Positions 42,600 to 51,145 of a stretch of DNA of 64,000 nt are shown here, in pieces. The translations under genes were made by a program, and so were the position numbers. A model generated the notes under the pieces. The model did no database searches, had not been told where the DNA came from, and was given only the letters and a program-made list of their open reading frames with translations. The stretch lies in the NCBI RefSeq assembly GCF_005217525.1, contig NZ_PNXQ01000016.1, positions 672,875-736,874 of the forward strand, given 5' to 3'. Numbering within the stretch: the stretch's first letter is position 1; every line of letters starts with the position of its first letter. Origin of the DNA: Paenibacillus terrae (lineage in GTDB: Bacteria; Bacillota; Bacilli; Paenibacillales; Paenibacillaceae).

Positions 42600-43807
42600 G
42601 CTATTGCTTAGCGACCTACCGGATATACGATGACAAAGCCGATTTTAACAAAAAGGCCCAATCCATTGCCATCGGCATGACGGTGGGCAGCTGGACCGAA
42701 CTTCCGCAAGCCAAGCGGGACGCGATGCAAAAGCATCTCGGCTCGGTTCAATCCGTGGACGTACACGATGGAGGGCCAGGTGAACGGTATGCCGACCTGA
42801 CCATCGCTTACCCGGATGTGAATTTCAGCCGGGACATTCCTGCACTGCTGGTGACGGTCTTCGGCAAAATTTCGATGGACGGCCGTATCAAGCTGACGAA
42901 GCTGGGCTTCTCGGAAGCATTCCGTTCCGCTTTTCCGGGGCCGAAGTTCGGCATCAGCGGCTTGCGTGAGCAACTCGGCGTATATGACCGCCCACTCCTT
43001 ATGAGCATTTTCAAGTCGGTGATTGGCCTTAATCTGGACGAGCTGCGAGAGCAGTTTACCCGACAAGCCCTGGGCGGCGTCGATCTGATCAAGGATGACG
43101 AGATTTTGTTTGAAAATGCGCTGACGCCGATTGAAAAACGCGTCGAAGCCTGCATCAAAGCCGCCGAAGCGGCTGAGCGTGAAACCGGCAAAAAGCTGCT
43201 GTATGCTGCTAATTTAACCGGACCCACCTCGCAGCTCAAAGAACAAGCCCTCAAGGCCATCGACGCGGGCGCAAATGCCCTGCTGTTCAACGTGCTGGCC
43301 TATGGCTACGATGTGCTGCATGAACTAAGCAGCGATCCCGCTGTCTCGGTGCCGATTGCAGCCCACCCTTCGTTGGCGGGTGCTGCTTATCCGTCACCGC
43401 ATTATGGTATTTCGGCGTCGGTGCTGCTCGGTCAGCTCATGCGACTGGCAGGAGCCGACCTCGTGCTCTTCCCTTCTCCTTATGGCTCGGTTACGATGCC
43501 GCGTGAGGAAAACATGGCGATCCGCGATGAGCTGATCACCCCTGAGCTGCCGCTAAAGGCCAGCATGCCTGTGCCATCCGCAGGGATTCACCCCGGCCTG
43601 GTGCCGTTAATTGTGCGTGATTTTGGCACCGATGTTGTCGTTAACGCCGGGGGCGGCATTCACGGCCATCCGCTCGGCACCGAAGCTGGAGGACGCGCCT
43701 TTGTGCAGGCGATTGAAGCTGTGCGTCAGGCTGTGCCGCTGGCGGAATACGCCCGCATGCACCCCGAGCTGCAATCCGCGCTCGACACGTGGGGAGGGGA
43801 ACGATGA
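42596..43807 (+). CDS. mtnW: 2,3-diketo-5-methylthiopentyl-1-phosphate enolase (RuBisCO-like)
   Basis: Form-IV RuBisCO-like protein (403 residues) of methionine salvage, which enolises the diketone phosphate rather than fixing CO2. The RuBisCO metal-site block reads GGVDLIKDDE, and the loop near KFGISGLRE and the C-terminal phosphate-binding GGGIHGHPLG are conserved. Loop 6 differs from true RuBisCO, as expected for MtnW. It overlaps proC by 4 bases and mtnX by 4 bases. Confidence 0.95.
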   Translation: MSYCLATYRIYDDKADFNKKAQSIAIGMTVGSWTELPQAKRDAMQKHLGSVQSVDVHDGGPGERYADLTIAYPDVNFSRDIPALLVTVFGKISMDGRIKLTKLGFSEAFRSAFPGPKFGISGLREQLGVYDRPLLMSIFKSVIGLNLDELREQFTRQALGGVDLIKDDEILFENALTPIEKRVEACIKAAEAAERETGKKLLYAANLTGPTSQLKEQALKAIDAGANALLFNVLAYGYDVLHELSSDPAVSVPIAAHPSLAGAAYPSPHYGISASVLLGQLMRLAGADLVLFPSPYGSVTMPREENMAIRDELITPELPLKASMPVPSAGIHPGLVPLIVRDFGTDVVVNAGGGIHGHPLGTEAGGRAFVQAIEAVRQAVPLAEYARMHPELQSALDTWGGER

Positions 43808-44481
43808 GTACAGCGAAGAAGCCCGTCATTTTTTGCGATTTTGACGGGACGATTACGAACAGCGACAATATTGTCGCTATTATGAAGCATTTTCAGCCTG
43901 CGGGCTGTGAGGCCATTATGCATGATATCGTGAACGGACACACGTCTATTCGTGAAGGCGTTGGTGCCATGTTCGCTCTGATGCCCTCGGCGCAAAAAGA
44001 TGAAATCATCTCTTATGTACTTGGACAAGCTGGTATACGCGAGGGCTTTGCCCGTTTTTTGGATTATGTACGGGAACAGGATATTGAATTTTTTGTCACC
44101 AGCGGCGGTATTGATTTCTTTATTGATCCTCTGCTGGAGCCTTTCGACATTCCACAGGATCACGTTTACTGCAATGGTGCCCATTTCTCGGGGAATCATA
44201 TTGAGATTACGTGGCCGCATCCATGTCAGGAGCCATGTACAAACGACTGCGGTATGTGCAAAACAACCGTGATTCGCCAATACCCTGCCGAACAGTACGA
44301 ACGAATTTTGATCGGGGACAGCCTGACGGATTTTGAAGGAGCCAAAATTGCCGACCTCGTGTACTCCCGCTCGCACCTGACTTTAAAGTGCCAAGAGTTG
44401 GGCGTGCCGCATGTGCCCTTTGAAACATTTGACGACATTATTAAAGATTTAAAGCAAAAACAGGAGCAAGGGGTGCTGTAA
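43804..44481 (+). CDS. mtnX: 2-hydroxy-3-keto-5-methylthiopentenyl-1-phosphate phosphatase
   Basis: HAD-superfamily phosphatase (225 residues) acting after MtnW. The nucleophile motif is IFCDFDGTITNSD at the N-terminus, motif II VTSGG and motif III GDSLTDFEGA. The start at 43804 (ATGA overlap with mtnW, GGGGAGG upstream) is preferred over the in-frame ATG at 43789. The CxxC-like run PCTNDCGMC near the middle is typical of MtnX-like proteins. Confidence 0.95.
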   Translation: MSTAKKPVIFCDFDGTITNSDNIVAIMKHFQPAGCEAIMHDIVNGHTSIREGVGAMFALMPSAQKDEIISYVLGQAGIREGFARFLDYVREQDIEFFVTSGGIDFFIDPLLEPFDIPQDHVYCNGAHFSGNHIEITWPHPCQEPCTNDCGMCKTTVIRQYPAEQYERILIGDSLTDFEGAKIADLVYSRSHLTLKCQELGVPHVPFETFDDIIKDLKQKQEQGVL

Positions 44482-45132
44482 ATGGGCTTTAGCTTGGCAG
44501 ACATTACGTTGGAAGAAAAACGCCGTGCACTGGAAGAACTCGCTGATGTCAAGGAGCTATTCGCATCTCGCAACTGGTTCCCTGGCACGAGCGGTAATTT
44601 GTCGATACGGATCGGGGATTTTCATCCTGAACAATTTTATTTTGCAGTTACTGCCAGCGGCAAGGATAAGACCAAACGGACAGCAGAAGATTTTCTGTTC
44701 GTGGACCAGCACGGAAAAGCGGCAGAAGCCACAAACCTCAAGCCAAGCGCCGAAACGCTGATTCATTGCGAAATTTACCGTCTGACAGGCTGCGGAGCCG
44801 TTTTCCATGTGCATACTGTTTTCAACAATCTGATTTCCGAATATTACGGGGAACAAGGCTCTGTACCTGTGAAAGGCATTGAACTCATTAAGGCTTTTAA
44901 CATTTGGGAGGAAAATGCTGCGATTGACATTCCTGTGCTGCCGAATTACGCGGATATTGCTTCGATTGCCAAACTGGTGCCGGATGTGCTGGATGATCAG
45001 GTGCCGGGAATTTTGCTGCGTAACCACGGCATTTATGCGTGGGGGCGTGATGTGTTTGAGGCTAAAAAGCATCTGGAGGCGTTTGAATTTTTGTTTGAAG
45101 CGACGTACCGCTCCTTGCTGCTAAGACCTTAG
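44482..45132 (+). CDS. mtnB: methylthioribulose-1-phosphate dehydratase
   Basis: Class-II aldolase-fold dehydratase (216 residues) that forms the diketone for MtnW. Motifs are WFPGTSGNLSIR, TASGKDKT, the zinc histidines in FHVHTVFNN and the late RNHGIYAWG. It starts directly after the mtnX stop (TAAATG) with AGGGGTG upstream and is the last gene of the operon, followed by a strong terminator. mtnA, mtnK and mtnD are not in the window. Confidence 0.95.
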   Translation: MGFSLADITLEEKRRALEELADVKELFASRNWFPGTSGNLSIRIGDFHPEQFYFAVTASGKDKTKRTAEDFLFVDQHGKAAEATNLKPSAETLIHCEIYRLTGCGAVFHVHTVFNNLISEYYGEQGSVPVKGIELIKAFNIWEENAAIDIPVLPNYADIASIAKLVPDVLDDQVPGILLRNHGIYAWGRDVFEAKKHLEAFEFLFEATYRSLLLRP

Positions 45133-45193
45133 TTATGAAGAGCGACTTGCTACATGTGCGCCTGCTTTAATTGAAAAGTGCAGTTTGAATGCG

Positions 45194-45238
45194 GAGAACG
45201 TAGCCCCAGCGAAAGCAGGGGAGCGTTCTCTTTTTTTT
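45194..45238 (+). terminator. intrinsic terminator of the pro-mtn operon
   Basis: GAGAACG and CGTTCTC enclose CCCC/GGGG and a GAAA loop, followed by eight T residues. Confidence 0.92.
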
Positions 45239-45241
45239 AAA

Positions 45242-45290
45242 TACAAAGGCAGCCTTGGACGTGTATATAACGTCCCGGACTGCCTTTGTA
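45242..45290 (-). terminator. hairpin after thiE
   Basis: TACAAAGGCAG pairs perfectly with CTGCCTTTGTA around an inner GGACG/CGTCC. It lies 20 bases beyond thiE; the T-run is interrupted (TTTGTATTT), so efficiency is uncertain. Confidence 0.65.
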
Positions 45291-45310
45291 TCATTATTGA
45301 AGCCATTTGA

Positions 45311-45961
45311 TCATTTCAGGATACTTCTCAGACTTTGTGCAGCCTCACGGGGGGCTTCTGCCCATGAGATGGCTGAAATGACCGCTACACCGTCCGCTCC
45401 AGCCTGGAGGACGCCGGCTGCGTTGTCCGCTGTGATGCCGCCAATGCCTACCAGTGGAAGGCATGCACCACCTGCACGCAGCCTGCGAACCAGATTCGGT
45501 CCCTGCACCGGATGCGCATCCGGCTTGGAACGAGTCGGGAACATCGGCCCTGCGCCCGCATAATCAGCGCCAGCGCGTACCGCCTGCTCCGCTTCCGTTA
45601 GACTGTGTACCGATACGCCGATGATTTTGTCGCCCATTCGCGAGCGCACGCGGTCTGCAGGCTCGTCATCTTGTCCGAGATGGACGCCATCTGCATCCAC
45701 AGCCAAGGCAAGCTCGACATCATCATTGACGAGAAATGGAACGTCATAACGATGGCACAGTCTCCGGGCGGCTTGAGCAAATTCGTGCAAGCGACTTCCC
45801 GTTAGACGGTCCGCACCCTTTTCACGCAATTGAAAAAGGGTCACACCTCCCTGCAACGCTTCCTCCAAAACCACCAGCGGATCACGGCTGCAATTCATAC
45901 TGCCCATGACCAAATAAAGACGCAGACACTCCCGCATACGTCCTATTTCAATTCTTGGCAT
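45311..45961 (-). CDS. thiE: thiamine-phosphate synthase
   Basis: TIM-barrel enzyme (216 residues) that joins HMP-pyrophosphate and the thiazole phosphate. Conserved blocks are TLFQLREKGAD, FLVNDDVELALAVDADGVHLGQDD, GPMFPTRSK and VGIGGIT. GGGAGG precedes the ATG, and the start overlaps thiD by 14 bases, so the two are coupled under the TPP riboswitch at 47044-47133. Confidence 0.96.
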   Translation of the reverse strand: MPRIEIGRMRECLRLYLVMGSMNCSRDPLVVLEEALQGGVTLFQLREKGADRLTGSRLHEFAQAARRLCHRYDVPFLVNDDVELALAVDADGVHLGQDDEPADRVRSRMGDKIIGVSVHSLTEAEQAVRAGADYAGAGPMFPTRSKPDAHPVQGPNLVRRLRAGGACLPLVGIGGITADNAAGVLQAGADGVAVISAISWAEAPREAAQSLRSILK

Positions 45962-46817
45962 TGCTTCGTTCCTCCCTCATTGCTCTGCTCCACACAGACG
46001 CTTCTTCTCCTGTCCAGCGTGCGTTCCATGCCCAATGATTCGTTGGTCCATGCCCACTGCCGATACCCAAGCCCTGCTCAATCGCCGACTGTATAAAAGC
46101 CTTGGCCATCTGTGCCGCCTGGGGTACACTTCGTCCTACCGCTAATCCAGCCGCCAGCGCCGCTGAAAAGGTGCAGCCCGTTCCATGGGTATGCGGGGTA
46201 TGAATTCTTGGTCCGTCCAGTTCGGTAAAATCTCGCCCGTCGAACAACAAATCCACGGACCGTTCCGTCTCTGCGCTATGCCCTCCCTTGATGATTATAT
46301 AGCTGGTCCCCAAATCAGCCAGCATTCGAGCCGCTTCCTTCGCGTCCTCACGACTGGAGAGGGTTAATCCTGTCAACGCCTCCGTTTCCGGAAAGTTTGG
46401 GGTGACTACCTTCGCCAACGGTAACAAATACGATTTTAGCGTTTCCACTGCCTCATCTTGAAGTAGAGAAGCTCCGCCTTTGGCGATCATCACCGGGTCT
46501 ACAACAACATTAGGCCACCGAAACTGGCAAATTTGCGAGGCCACCTGGCGAATGACCTCAGCCCCCAGGAGCATACCTGTTTTAACAGCATCGGGAGGTA
46601 AATCCGTACCTATGGACTGTAATTGAGCTTCCACCATAGGAACCGGAACGGAATGAACAGCTTGTACACCGCGTGTATTTTGGGCAGTAACTCCCGTCAG
46701 GACAGACATGCCATACACACCCAGCTCCTGGAAGGTTTTTAAATCTGCCTGTATGCCTGCACCCCCTCCGCTGTCCGAGCCTGCAATGGTTAATGCTTTG
46801 TACACCTTATGAGTCAT
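45948..46817 (-). CDS. thiD: hydroxymethylpyrimidine / phosphomethylpyrimidine kinase
   Basis: Ribokinase-fold kinase (289 residues) that makes HMP-pyrophosphate for ThiE. Motifs are [30 protein letters not shown] and the anion-hole [15 protein letters not shown]. The start at 46817 has GGGGG 8 bases upstream; the longer frame from 46853 lacks one. A leader of about 190 bases separates it from the riboswitch terminator. Confidence 0.95.
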   Translation of the reverse strand: MTHKVYKALTIAGSDSGGGAGIQADLKTFQELGVYGMSVLTGVTAQNTRGVQAVHSVPVPMVEAQLQSIGTDLPPDAVKTGMLLGAEVIRQVASQICQFRWPNVVVDPVMIAKGGASLLQDEAVETLKSYLLPLAKVVTPNFPETEALTGLTLSSREDAKEAARMLADLGTSYIIIKGGHSAETERSVDLLFDGRDFTELDGPRIHTPHTHGTGCTFSAALAAGLAVGRSVPQAAQMAKAFIQSAIEQGLGIGSGHGPTNHWAWNARWTGEEASVWSRAMREERSNAKN

Positions 46818-47006
46818 AGCTGCGGCCCCCTGACAACCTCTTGCCGCTTCCATTTCTGCTGCCGATCCTGAATCTGATTATTCGTATAAAGTAAAAGGAA
46901 TTTCAATATCAAGCGAACCCTGCTCCTTTGATGACAGGAGCCTGCGCTTCTTTCCAGCCGAGAGATATGGTTTTCAGCATGCACATGCTCAAGTGTATAA
47001 AACAAC

Positions 47007-47035
47007 AAAAAAACACTATGCAAAAGCAGAGTGTT
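47007..47035 (-). terminator. expression-platform terminator of the TPP riboswitch
   Basis: AACACT pairs with AGTGTT (inner TGC/GCA), followed by seven T residues on the minus strand. It lies 9 bases after the aptamer and is the probable off-state of the switch. Confidence 0.8.
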
Positions 47036-47043
47036 CCTACACT

Positions 47044-47133
47044 AAGGTCCCTGCGCTGGCATTATCCAACAGGTTCATACGGTCTACGACAGATTAGTCG
47101 TACTCTCAGCTTGCTTCCGCAGGCTCCCGTGCT
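47044..47133 (-). promoter_or_regulatory. TPP riboswitch (THI element) upstream of thiDE
   Basis: Minus-strand sequence carries the conserved aptamer parts in order: ACGGGAGCC, GCTGAGAGTACG, GACCGTATGAACCTG and GATAATGCCAGCGCAGGGA. Binding of thiamine pyrophosphate should favour the terminator at 47007-47035 and reduce thiD-thiE transcription. Confidence 0.97.
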
Positions 47134-47180
47134 ATTTTTTTTATAATCGTAACCCTTTATGCTGAAAAAAGCAACGTCCC

Positions 47181-47792
47181 CTATTGAGGACGCTCCAGCG
47201 TGAATTGTTCTCCCAGCTTCGCATAATCATTCCCGGCCAAACGGCTCACCGGACGCAGCTCCTTGGCGATCACGTATGTATTTTGATACGCTTCCTCGGA
47301 CAAATGATACTGCACCACGCGCCCGATCAACAGATCGCAGGCAGGTGCACCCTCTGTACCCCCCAGCGGTATTGCCTGCTCCAAGATACATTCCATGCGT
47401 ATTTTCGCTTCAGCCACACCGGGAACCGCGATTTTTGTACTTTTTATCGGCGTAAGTCCGGCCAGTGTGATTTCACTTTCCTCCGGCGACAGACGGGAAG
47501 CCGTCACATTCACCGCACCCACATTGTCCTCATCGGTAATATGTACAACAAAGGCTTTTTGCTCCATCGCATTACGTGCTGTATCTTTGGACACCCCATC
47601 GACACGTTGTACGGACACAGACAGCAGCGGCGGCTCGGAAGCTACGATGGAAAAATAACTGAACGGCGCACCATTCAGCACCCCTTTGCTACTCAGTGTC
47701 GTCACAAAGGCCACCGGCCTTGGGATAATGCTTCCGGTTAACAGCTTATAATTTTCACGCCCTGTAAGCGTATCAGGATTTAATGTTATCAT
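47181..47792 (-). CDS. flavin reductase-like FMN-binding protein
   Basis: A 203-residue flavin reductase-like (split-barrel) protein with TGSIIPRPVAFVTTLS, NGAPFSYFSIVASEPPLL and the C-terminal ACDLLIGRVVQYHL. Such proteins bind FMN and reduce flavins or serve as partners of monooxygenases; no specific partner is visible. It follows the membrane protein gene at 47805 by 12 bases, with GGAGAG as ribosome site, and is the last gene of the ECF sigma operon. Confidence 0.85.
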   Translation of the reverse strand: MITLNPDTLTGRENYKLLTGSIIPRPVAFVTTLSSKGVLNGAPFSYFSIVASEPPLLSVSVQRVDGVSKDTARNAMEQKAFVVHITDEDNVGAVNVTASRLSPEESEITLAGLTPIKSTKIAVPGVAEAKIRMECILEQAIPLGGTEGAPACDLLIGRVVQYHLSEEAYQNTYVIAKELRPVSRLAGNDYAKLGEQFTLERPQ

Positions 47793-47804
47793 GGTTTTTC
47801 TCTC

Positions 47805-48587
47805 CTATTTTTCAATTATATTTCCCTGACTATCGCGCACGGTAACCGTAATCCCCTCGGGTACAGCAATCGTAACATCGAGCTGATGCTGGGGTTGCAT
47901 AAAACGTGTCGGGATTTGGCTCAGTAGCACATACAGCGTATCTCCGATATGCTTTGTCTGATACAGCTCCTGTCCTTTTAATTCATTCTCGTTGCCTGTG
48001 TAAACATAACTTCCGAACACATGCACCTCCGGTGAGGTGGTTGCGTCAATTTTGACTGCATAGGGATTCTCACCCTGCACGATTACCTTGGTCACTCCGG
48101 CAGGCAGTTTTTCATGCCAATCAGGAAGAAGCTTTGTTTCCTGAACCGAGCTAATCATATCCCTGACTTGCGGAGTAAGTCCCAGTGAACTAACCACCGC
48201 AAAACCGATACAACAAAAAAACAGGACTGCTGTAATAAACATACTGAACAGATCATAACGGATGCGCTCACGTGTCCCTTTCCACGCCGTATACATTAAA
48301 ATTTCGAGCCCCAGCAAAACAAAAACGACAGGCCACCACGTCAACGCCTGATCCAATATGCCCGCTCCCCAAAACTTGGAGGCAAACGTTACTCCTCCCA
48401 ACAAGACCAGAAAAAGTCCCATCGACAGCCTTCCAACCTTCCATACCCCTGCCGGGGCGTTTGGTGCTTTGGAGGAGCTGCTTATCTTGGATGAAGTACC
48501 AAATATGCCTGTAGAGCCTCCTGTATCATTATGAGGATGATGGGCTCCCTTAAAGGGAGCCTCACTCTTTGAAAACTCAGTATCCAT
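47805..48587 (-). CDS. membrane protein with LiaF-like C-terminal domain
   Basis: A 260-residue protein. A polar Ser/His-rich N-terminus (about 1-50) precedes three or four membrane helices (MGLFLVLLGGVTFASKFWG, WWPVVFVLLGLEILMY, MFITAVLFFCCIGFAV). An extracytoplasmic beta-rich domain follows (about 150-260, ending VPEGITVTVRDSQGNI), like the adhesin/LiaF-type folds. The helical part resembles DUF5668/LiaI-type modules, which in Bacillus belong to envelope-stress control. It starts right after the upstream gene's stop. The role is inference from fold and operon. Confidence 0.75.
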   Translation of the reverse strand: MDTEFSKSEAPFKGAHHPHNDTGGSTGIFGTSSKISSSSKAPNAPAGVWKVGRLSMGLFLVLLGGVTFASKFWGAGILDQALTWWPVVFVLLGLEILMYTAWKGTRERIRYDLFSMFITAVLFFCCIGFAVVSSLGLTPQVRDMISSVQETKLLPDWHEKLPAGVTKVIVQGENPYAVKIDATTSPEVHVFGSYVYTGNENELKGQELYQTKHIGDTLYVLLSQIPTRFMQPQHQLDVTIAVPEGITVTVRDSQGNIIEK

Positions 48588-48588
48588 C

Positions 48589-49854
48589 CTATTGTTTCTC
48601 CTTTATCCGTTTAGATTTGGAATTACCGACCATCATCCAAATACCACCGCCAATCAACAATAAGGATACGATAATCGTCCGTAGATACATATCAACCAAA
48701 TTGTAAATATCCCCGTTTGGAAACAAACGATCCAAAGTAGGAACAAGTACGTTGATCACGATGTAGTAGGCACCCAACAATAATAGTCCCAAGCCTACCC
48801 AGCGATGATATTGAGCAAGCATACCAATCACAGGCTTGTCAATCAACGGTTCCCGACCATAGCGGCTTATCTGCTGCAACGCATCAAAAAAGCTATAGAA
48901 CCAGACCACCGGAATCAGGAACAAAAAGAGAGACAATTGCAGCACATCCAGCACATAAATACCGCCTAAGAACAGAAGCATGAGCTGAAGACCCCGTTTT
49001 TGCAGACCAATATACATATGTCCCGCCCCGGGAAATACCGATAGAATGGTAGCCAGCATTTTGCTACGCCGCCCCTCGACTCTTCCATGCTCCAGTTCTT
49101 CAAACAAGGTCCGATCCTGAAGAATTTCTCCCGCTTGTTTACGATGTACATGCTGCACCGCATCAAACATACAATACAGCCAAATGATCGGCAGCACGCC
49201 CGCAAACGCCATAAATCCGGATTCATTTGTAATAATGGAAATAAAAACCAGAATAGCTCCAAAGCCAAAGAAGGACAGCAGGAAAGACAAACCTCGCTGC
49301 ATCAGCCCTAAATGAAGGTGTCCCAGTCCAGGGATGAACGACAGCAATATGGTGAAAAAGCGTTCATTATCCGAGCCTTTTTGAAAAGCAGGCGAACCTG
49401 CCAATCCATAGTGTCCCTGCGCAAATTGATTATAGCCTGCATCAAAATCCACTCTTACTCCTGGTATATCCGTATCCCCGTTTCGCGCTCCCTTCGAAGC
49501 CTCGCCCGCCAAGCCACCATCTCCATATGGCGCACCTTGGGGGTAAAAACCATATGGATTCGGGCCCGCATGAGGGGGATATGGAGCAGCGACTGCACGA
49601 GGGTCATAACGCAACAAGCTAATAATGATATGCAGCATACTGAGCCCCCAAAAAAGAGCGGCAACAAACATACTGGCCAATAAAGGCATTTCGTCACTTG
49701 AAACCGCCGCTAGAAAAAATCCTCCAGCCAGACAACCGAAAAACAAAATGGTATATACAAACGCATTGGCTTTTCTGGTCCAGTAATAGTGTCCCACACC
49801 GGGAATCATGTTTAACAGAAATGCCAGGAGCTTGCTTCGTTCCGTATAAGGCAC
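48589..49854 (-). CDS. multi-pass membrane protein with repeated PGxGH motifs
   Basis: A 421-residue integral membrane protein with three internal units. Each begins with a similar signature: NMIPGVGHYYW (near 15), SFIPGLGHLHLGLMQRGL (about 175) and SVFPGAGHMYIGLQKRGL (about 275). This resembles TM2-domain helical hairpins tripled in one chain, with a Pro/Gly/Tyr-rich cytoplasmic loop at about 92-150. Two more helices close the protein before a basic tail. Translation starts at GTG (49854) after GAGAGGAAG. It lies between an anti-sigma-like gene and a LiaF-like gene. Function unknown. Confidence 0.75.
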   Translation of the reverse strand: MPYTERSKLLAFLLNMIPGVGHYYWTRKANAFVYTILFFGCLAGGFFLAAVSSDEMPLLASMFVAALFWGLSMLHIIISLLRYDPRAVAAPYPPHAGPNPYGFYPQGAPYGDGGLAGEASKGARNGDTDIPGVRVDFDAGYNQFAQGHYGLAGSPAFQKGSDNERFFTILLSFIPGLGHLHLGLMQRGLSFLLSFFGFGAILVFISIITNESGFMAFAGVLPIIWLYCMFDAVQHVHRKQAGEILQDRTLFEELEHGRVEGRRSKMLATILSVFPGAGHMYIGLQKRGLQLMLLFLGGIYVLDVLQLSLFLFLIPVVWFYSFFDALQQISRYGREPLIDKPVIGMLAQYHRWVGLGLLLLGAYYIVINVLVPTLDRLFPNGDIYNLVDMYLRTIIVSLLLIGGGIWMMVGNSKSKRIKEKQ

Positions 49855-49945
49855 CGCTACACTTCCTCTCTAATCTTGAGATTTTGATAAAAACCTCATC
49901 TGAAGGTTTGAATTTAAATCTTTCTATCTGCCACTTTCATTGATT

Positions 49946-50422
49946 TTAGGGCTTTAATTTGTCGAGCCAGCTTGTCGTAGCCCGCATGACCTCTTCACTG
50001 TAAGAGACACGCTCTTTCGGAGGAATCGGTTTACCACTGGTTTGCGGCATCATTTTGTCAAAAGCACCGCTAGACAGTAGAATTAGCGTCAAGCTTGCCG
50101 CAACTACGTAGTGAAACGCAGGCTTTTCAAACCAACGGCGTTTTTTGACAATGGCTTGACCCGATTCTGCTTCCTTATCGGGAAGAGCAGCCATTACCTG
50201 ATCTGTGAAGCGCTCCGTATCCATCCAGGCAGAACAATCTTCCAATGTCGGCTCCAGCTGCTCCAGTGCAACAAGGTATAAACCCAGCGCCTGCTCATCT
50301 TCCAGCAGAAGCTTTTCCAGCCGTGCGGATTCCTCTGTCGTGCAAGTTCCTGTAATATAAGCGTGCCAATCATTCATCTGCCCTTTAGTCCACGGTTTAT
50401 CATGTTGGTTAGTCATTGCCAT
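49946..50422 (-). CDS. anti-sigma factor-like single-pass membrane protein
   Basis: A 158-residue protein: a cytoplasmic N-terminal part (WTKGQMNDWHAYITGTCT, with acidic and zinc-less anti-sigma-like helices), one membrane helix (FHYVVAASLTLILLSSG, about 110-126) and a short outer tail. It overlaps the ECF sigma gene, the classical sigma/anti-sigma layout. Either ATG (50422, or 50416 which overlaps the sigma stop as ATGA) could be used; GGAGGAGG serves both. The HxxxCxxC zinc motif of ZAS anti-sigmas is absent. Confidence 0.75.
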   Translation of the reverse strand: MAMTNQHDKPWTKGQMNDWHAYITGTCTTEESARLEKLLLEDEQALGLYLVALEQLEPTLEDCSAWMDTERFTDQVMAALPDKEAESGQAIVKKRRWFEKPAFHYVVAASLTLILLSSGAFDKMMPQTSGKPIPPKERVSYSEEVMRATTSWLDKLKP

Positions 50423-50961
50423 TCCTCCTCCTTCCAGTGATTTCGAATCCACTGCCGTGCCCGATAGAGTCTGGACTCTACTGTTTTCAAGGCTACCTGC
50501 GTCTCTTCTGCAATTTGATCGTAGGTTTTGCCCTGCATATAATAGGCTTTGATAATATCCCGATGCTGCTGGGGCAGCTGGGCGATTTTTTGCGATAATT
50601 CCACATTTCGCTCCTCGCGGATCAGACGGACCAGCACATCCTCATCCCGGGAAGGGAGCTGTACGAGGGTTTCTGTCACATCTATAAGCTCTGCGGGCCG
50701 TCTGTCCTGTTTGCGCTTGATATCCAGCGCCTTGTGGAGCGCAATTCGGGTCAGCCACGTTTTAAAACCTTCGTTCCGGTACTGGGGGAGAGATTTATAC
50801 ACCTGAACGAACGCTTCCTGAGCAGCATCTTCCGCTTCTTTGCTATCATGCAGCACCGAATAGGCCACATGATACACATGCTTGCTGTACAGCTCTACCA
50901 TCTCACGGAACGCCTGCCGGTCACCAGACCGTATTCGTTCAATGATTCTCTCTATATCAAT
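50413..50961 (-). CDS. ECF-family RNA polymerase sigma factor, probable ATT start
   Basis: Extracytoplasmic-function sigma factor (182 residues). Region 2 is DRQAFREMVELYSKHVYHVAYSV with DAAQEAFVQVYKSL, and region 4 is LPQQHRDIIKAYYMQGKTYDQIAEE. The only ATG/GTG/TTG in frame upstream is a GTG at 51048, but it lies within the terminator of dnaD and leaves two bases to its GGAGG. GGGAAGGGGGAG sits 6 bases before ATT (50959-50961), which gives a family-typical MDIERIIERIRSGD-like beginning. I infer an ATT start. The next gene encodes its likely anti-sigma factor. Regulon unknown. Confidence 0.85.
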   Translation of the reverse strand: MDIERIIERIRSGDRQAFREMVELYSKHVYHVAYSVLHDSKEAEDAAQEAFVQVYKSLPQYRNEGFKTWLTRIALHKALDIKRKQDRRPAELIDVTETLVQLPSRDEDVLVRLIREERNVELSQKIAQLPQQHRDIIKAYYMQGKTYDQIAEETQVALKTVESRLYRARQWIRNHWKEEEWQ

Positions 50962-51036
50962 GACGCTCTCCCCCTTCCCAATACTATAGACGCCGGAGAA
51001 TTTCCTCCCCCTGCATATTTTTCGAAAAAAATATTT

Positions 51037-51073
51037 AAAAAAGGACACACCCTCCTCTCGGAGTGGCGTGTCC
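51037..51073 (-). terminator. intrinsic terminator after dnaD
   Basis: GGACAC/GTGTCC with an inner CC/GG stem and six T residues on the minus strand. It ends the asnS-dnaD transcript ahead of the sigma gene. Confidence 0.8.
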
Positions 51074-51145
51074 TCTATCGCTAAAGCTGCTGTTCGCTCA
51101 TATAATGTAAACCTTGCTGCTGCCTGAAAACCTCAGTCTATCGCT

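Noticed and set aside
51046..51048. GTG start for the ECF sigma factor
   Set aside because: It lies inside the terminator stem of dnaD and only two bases from GGAGG.
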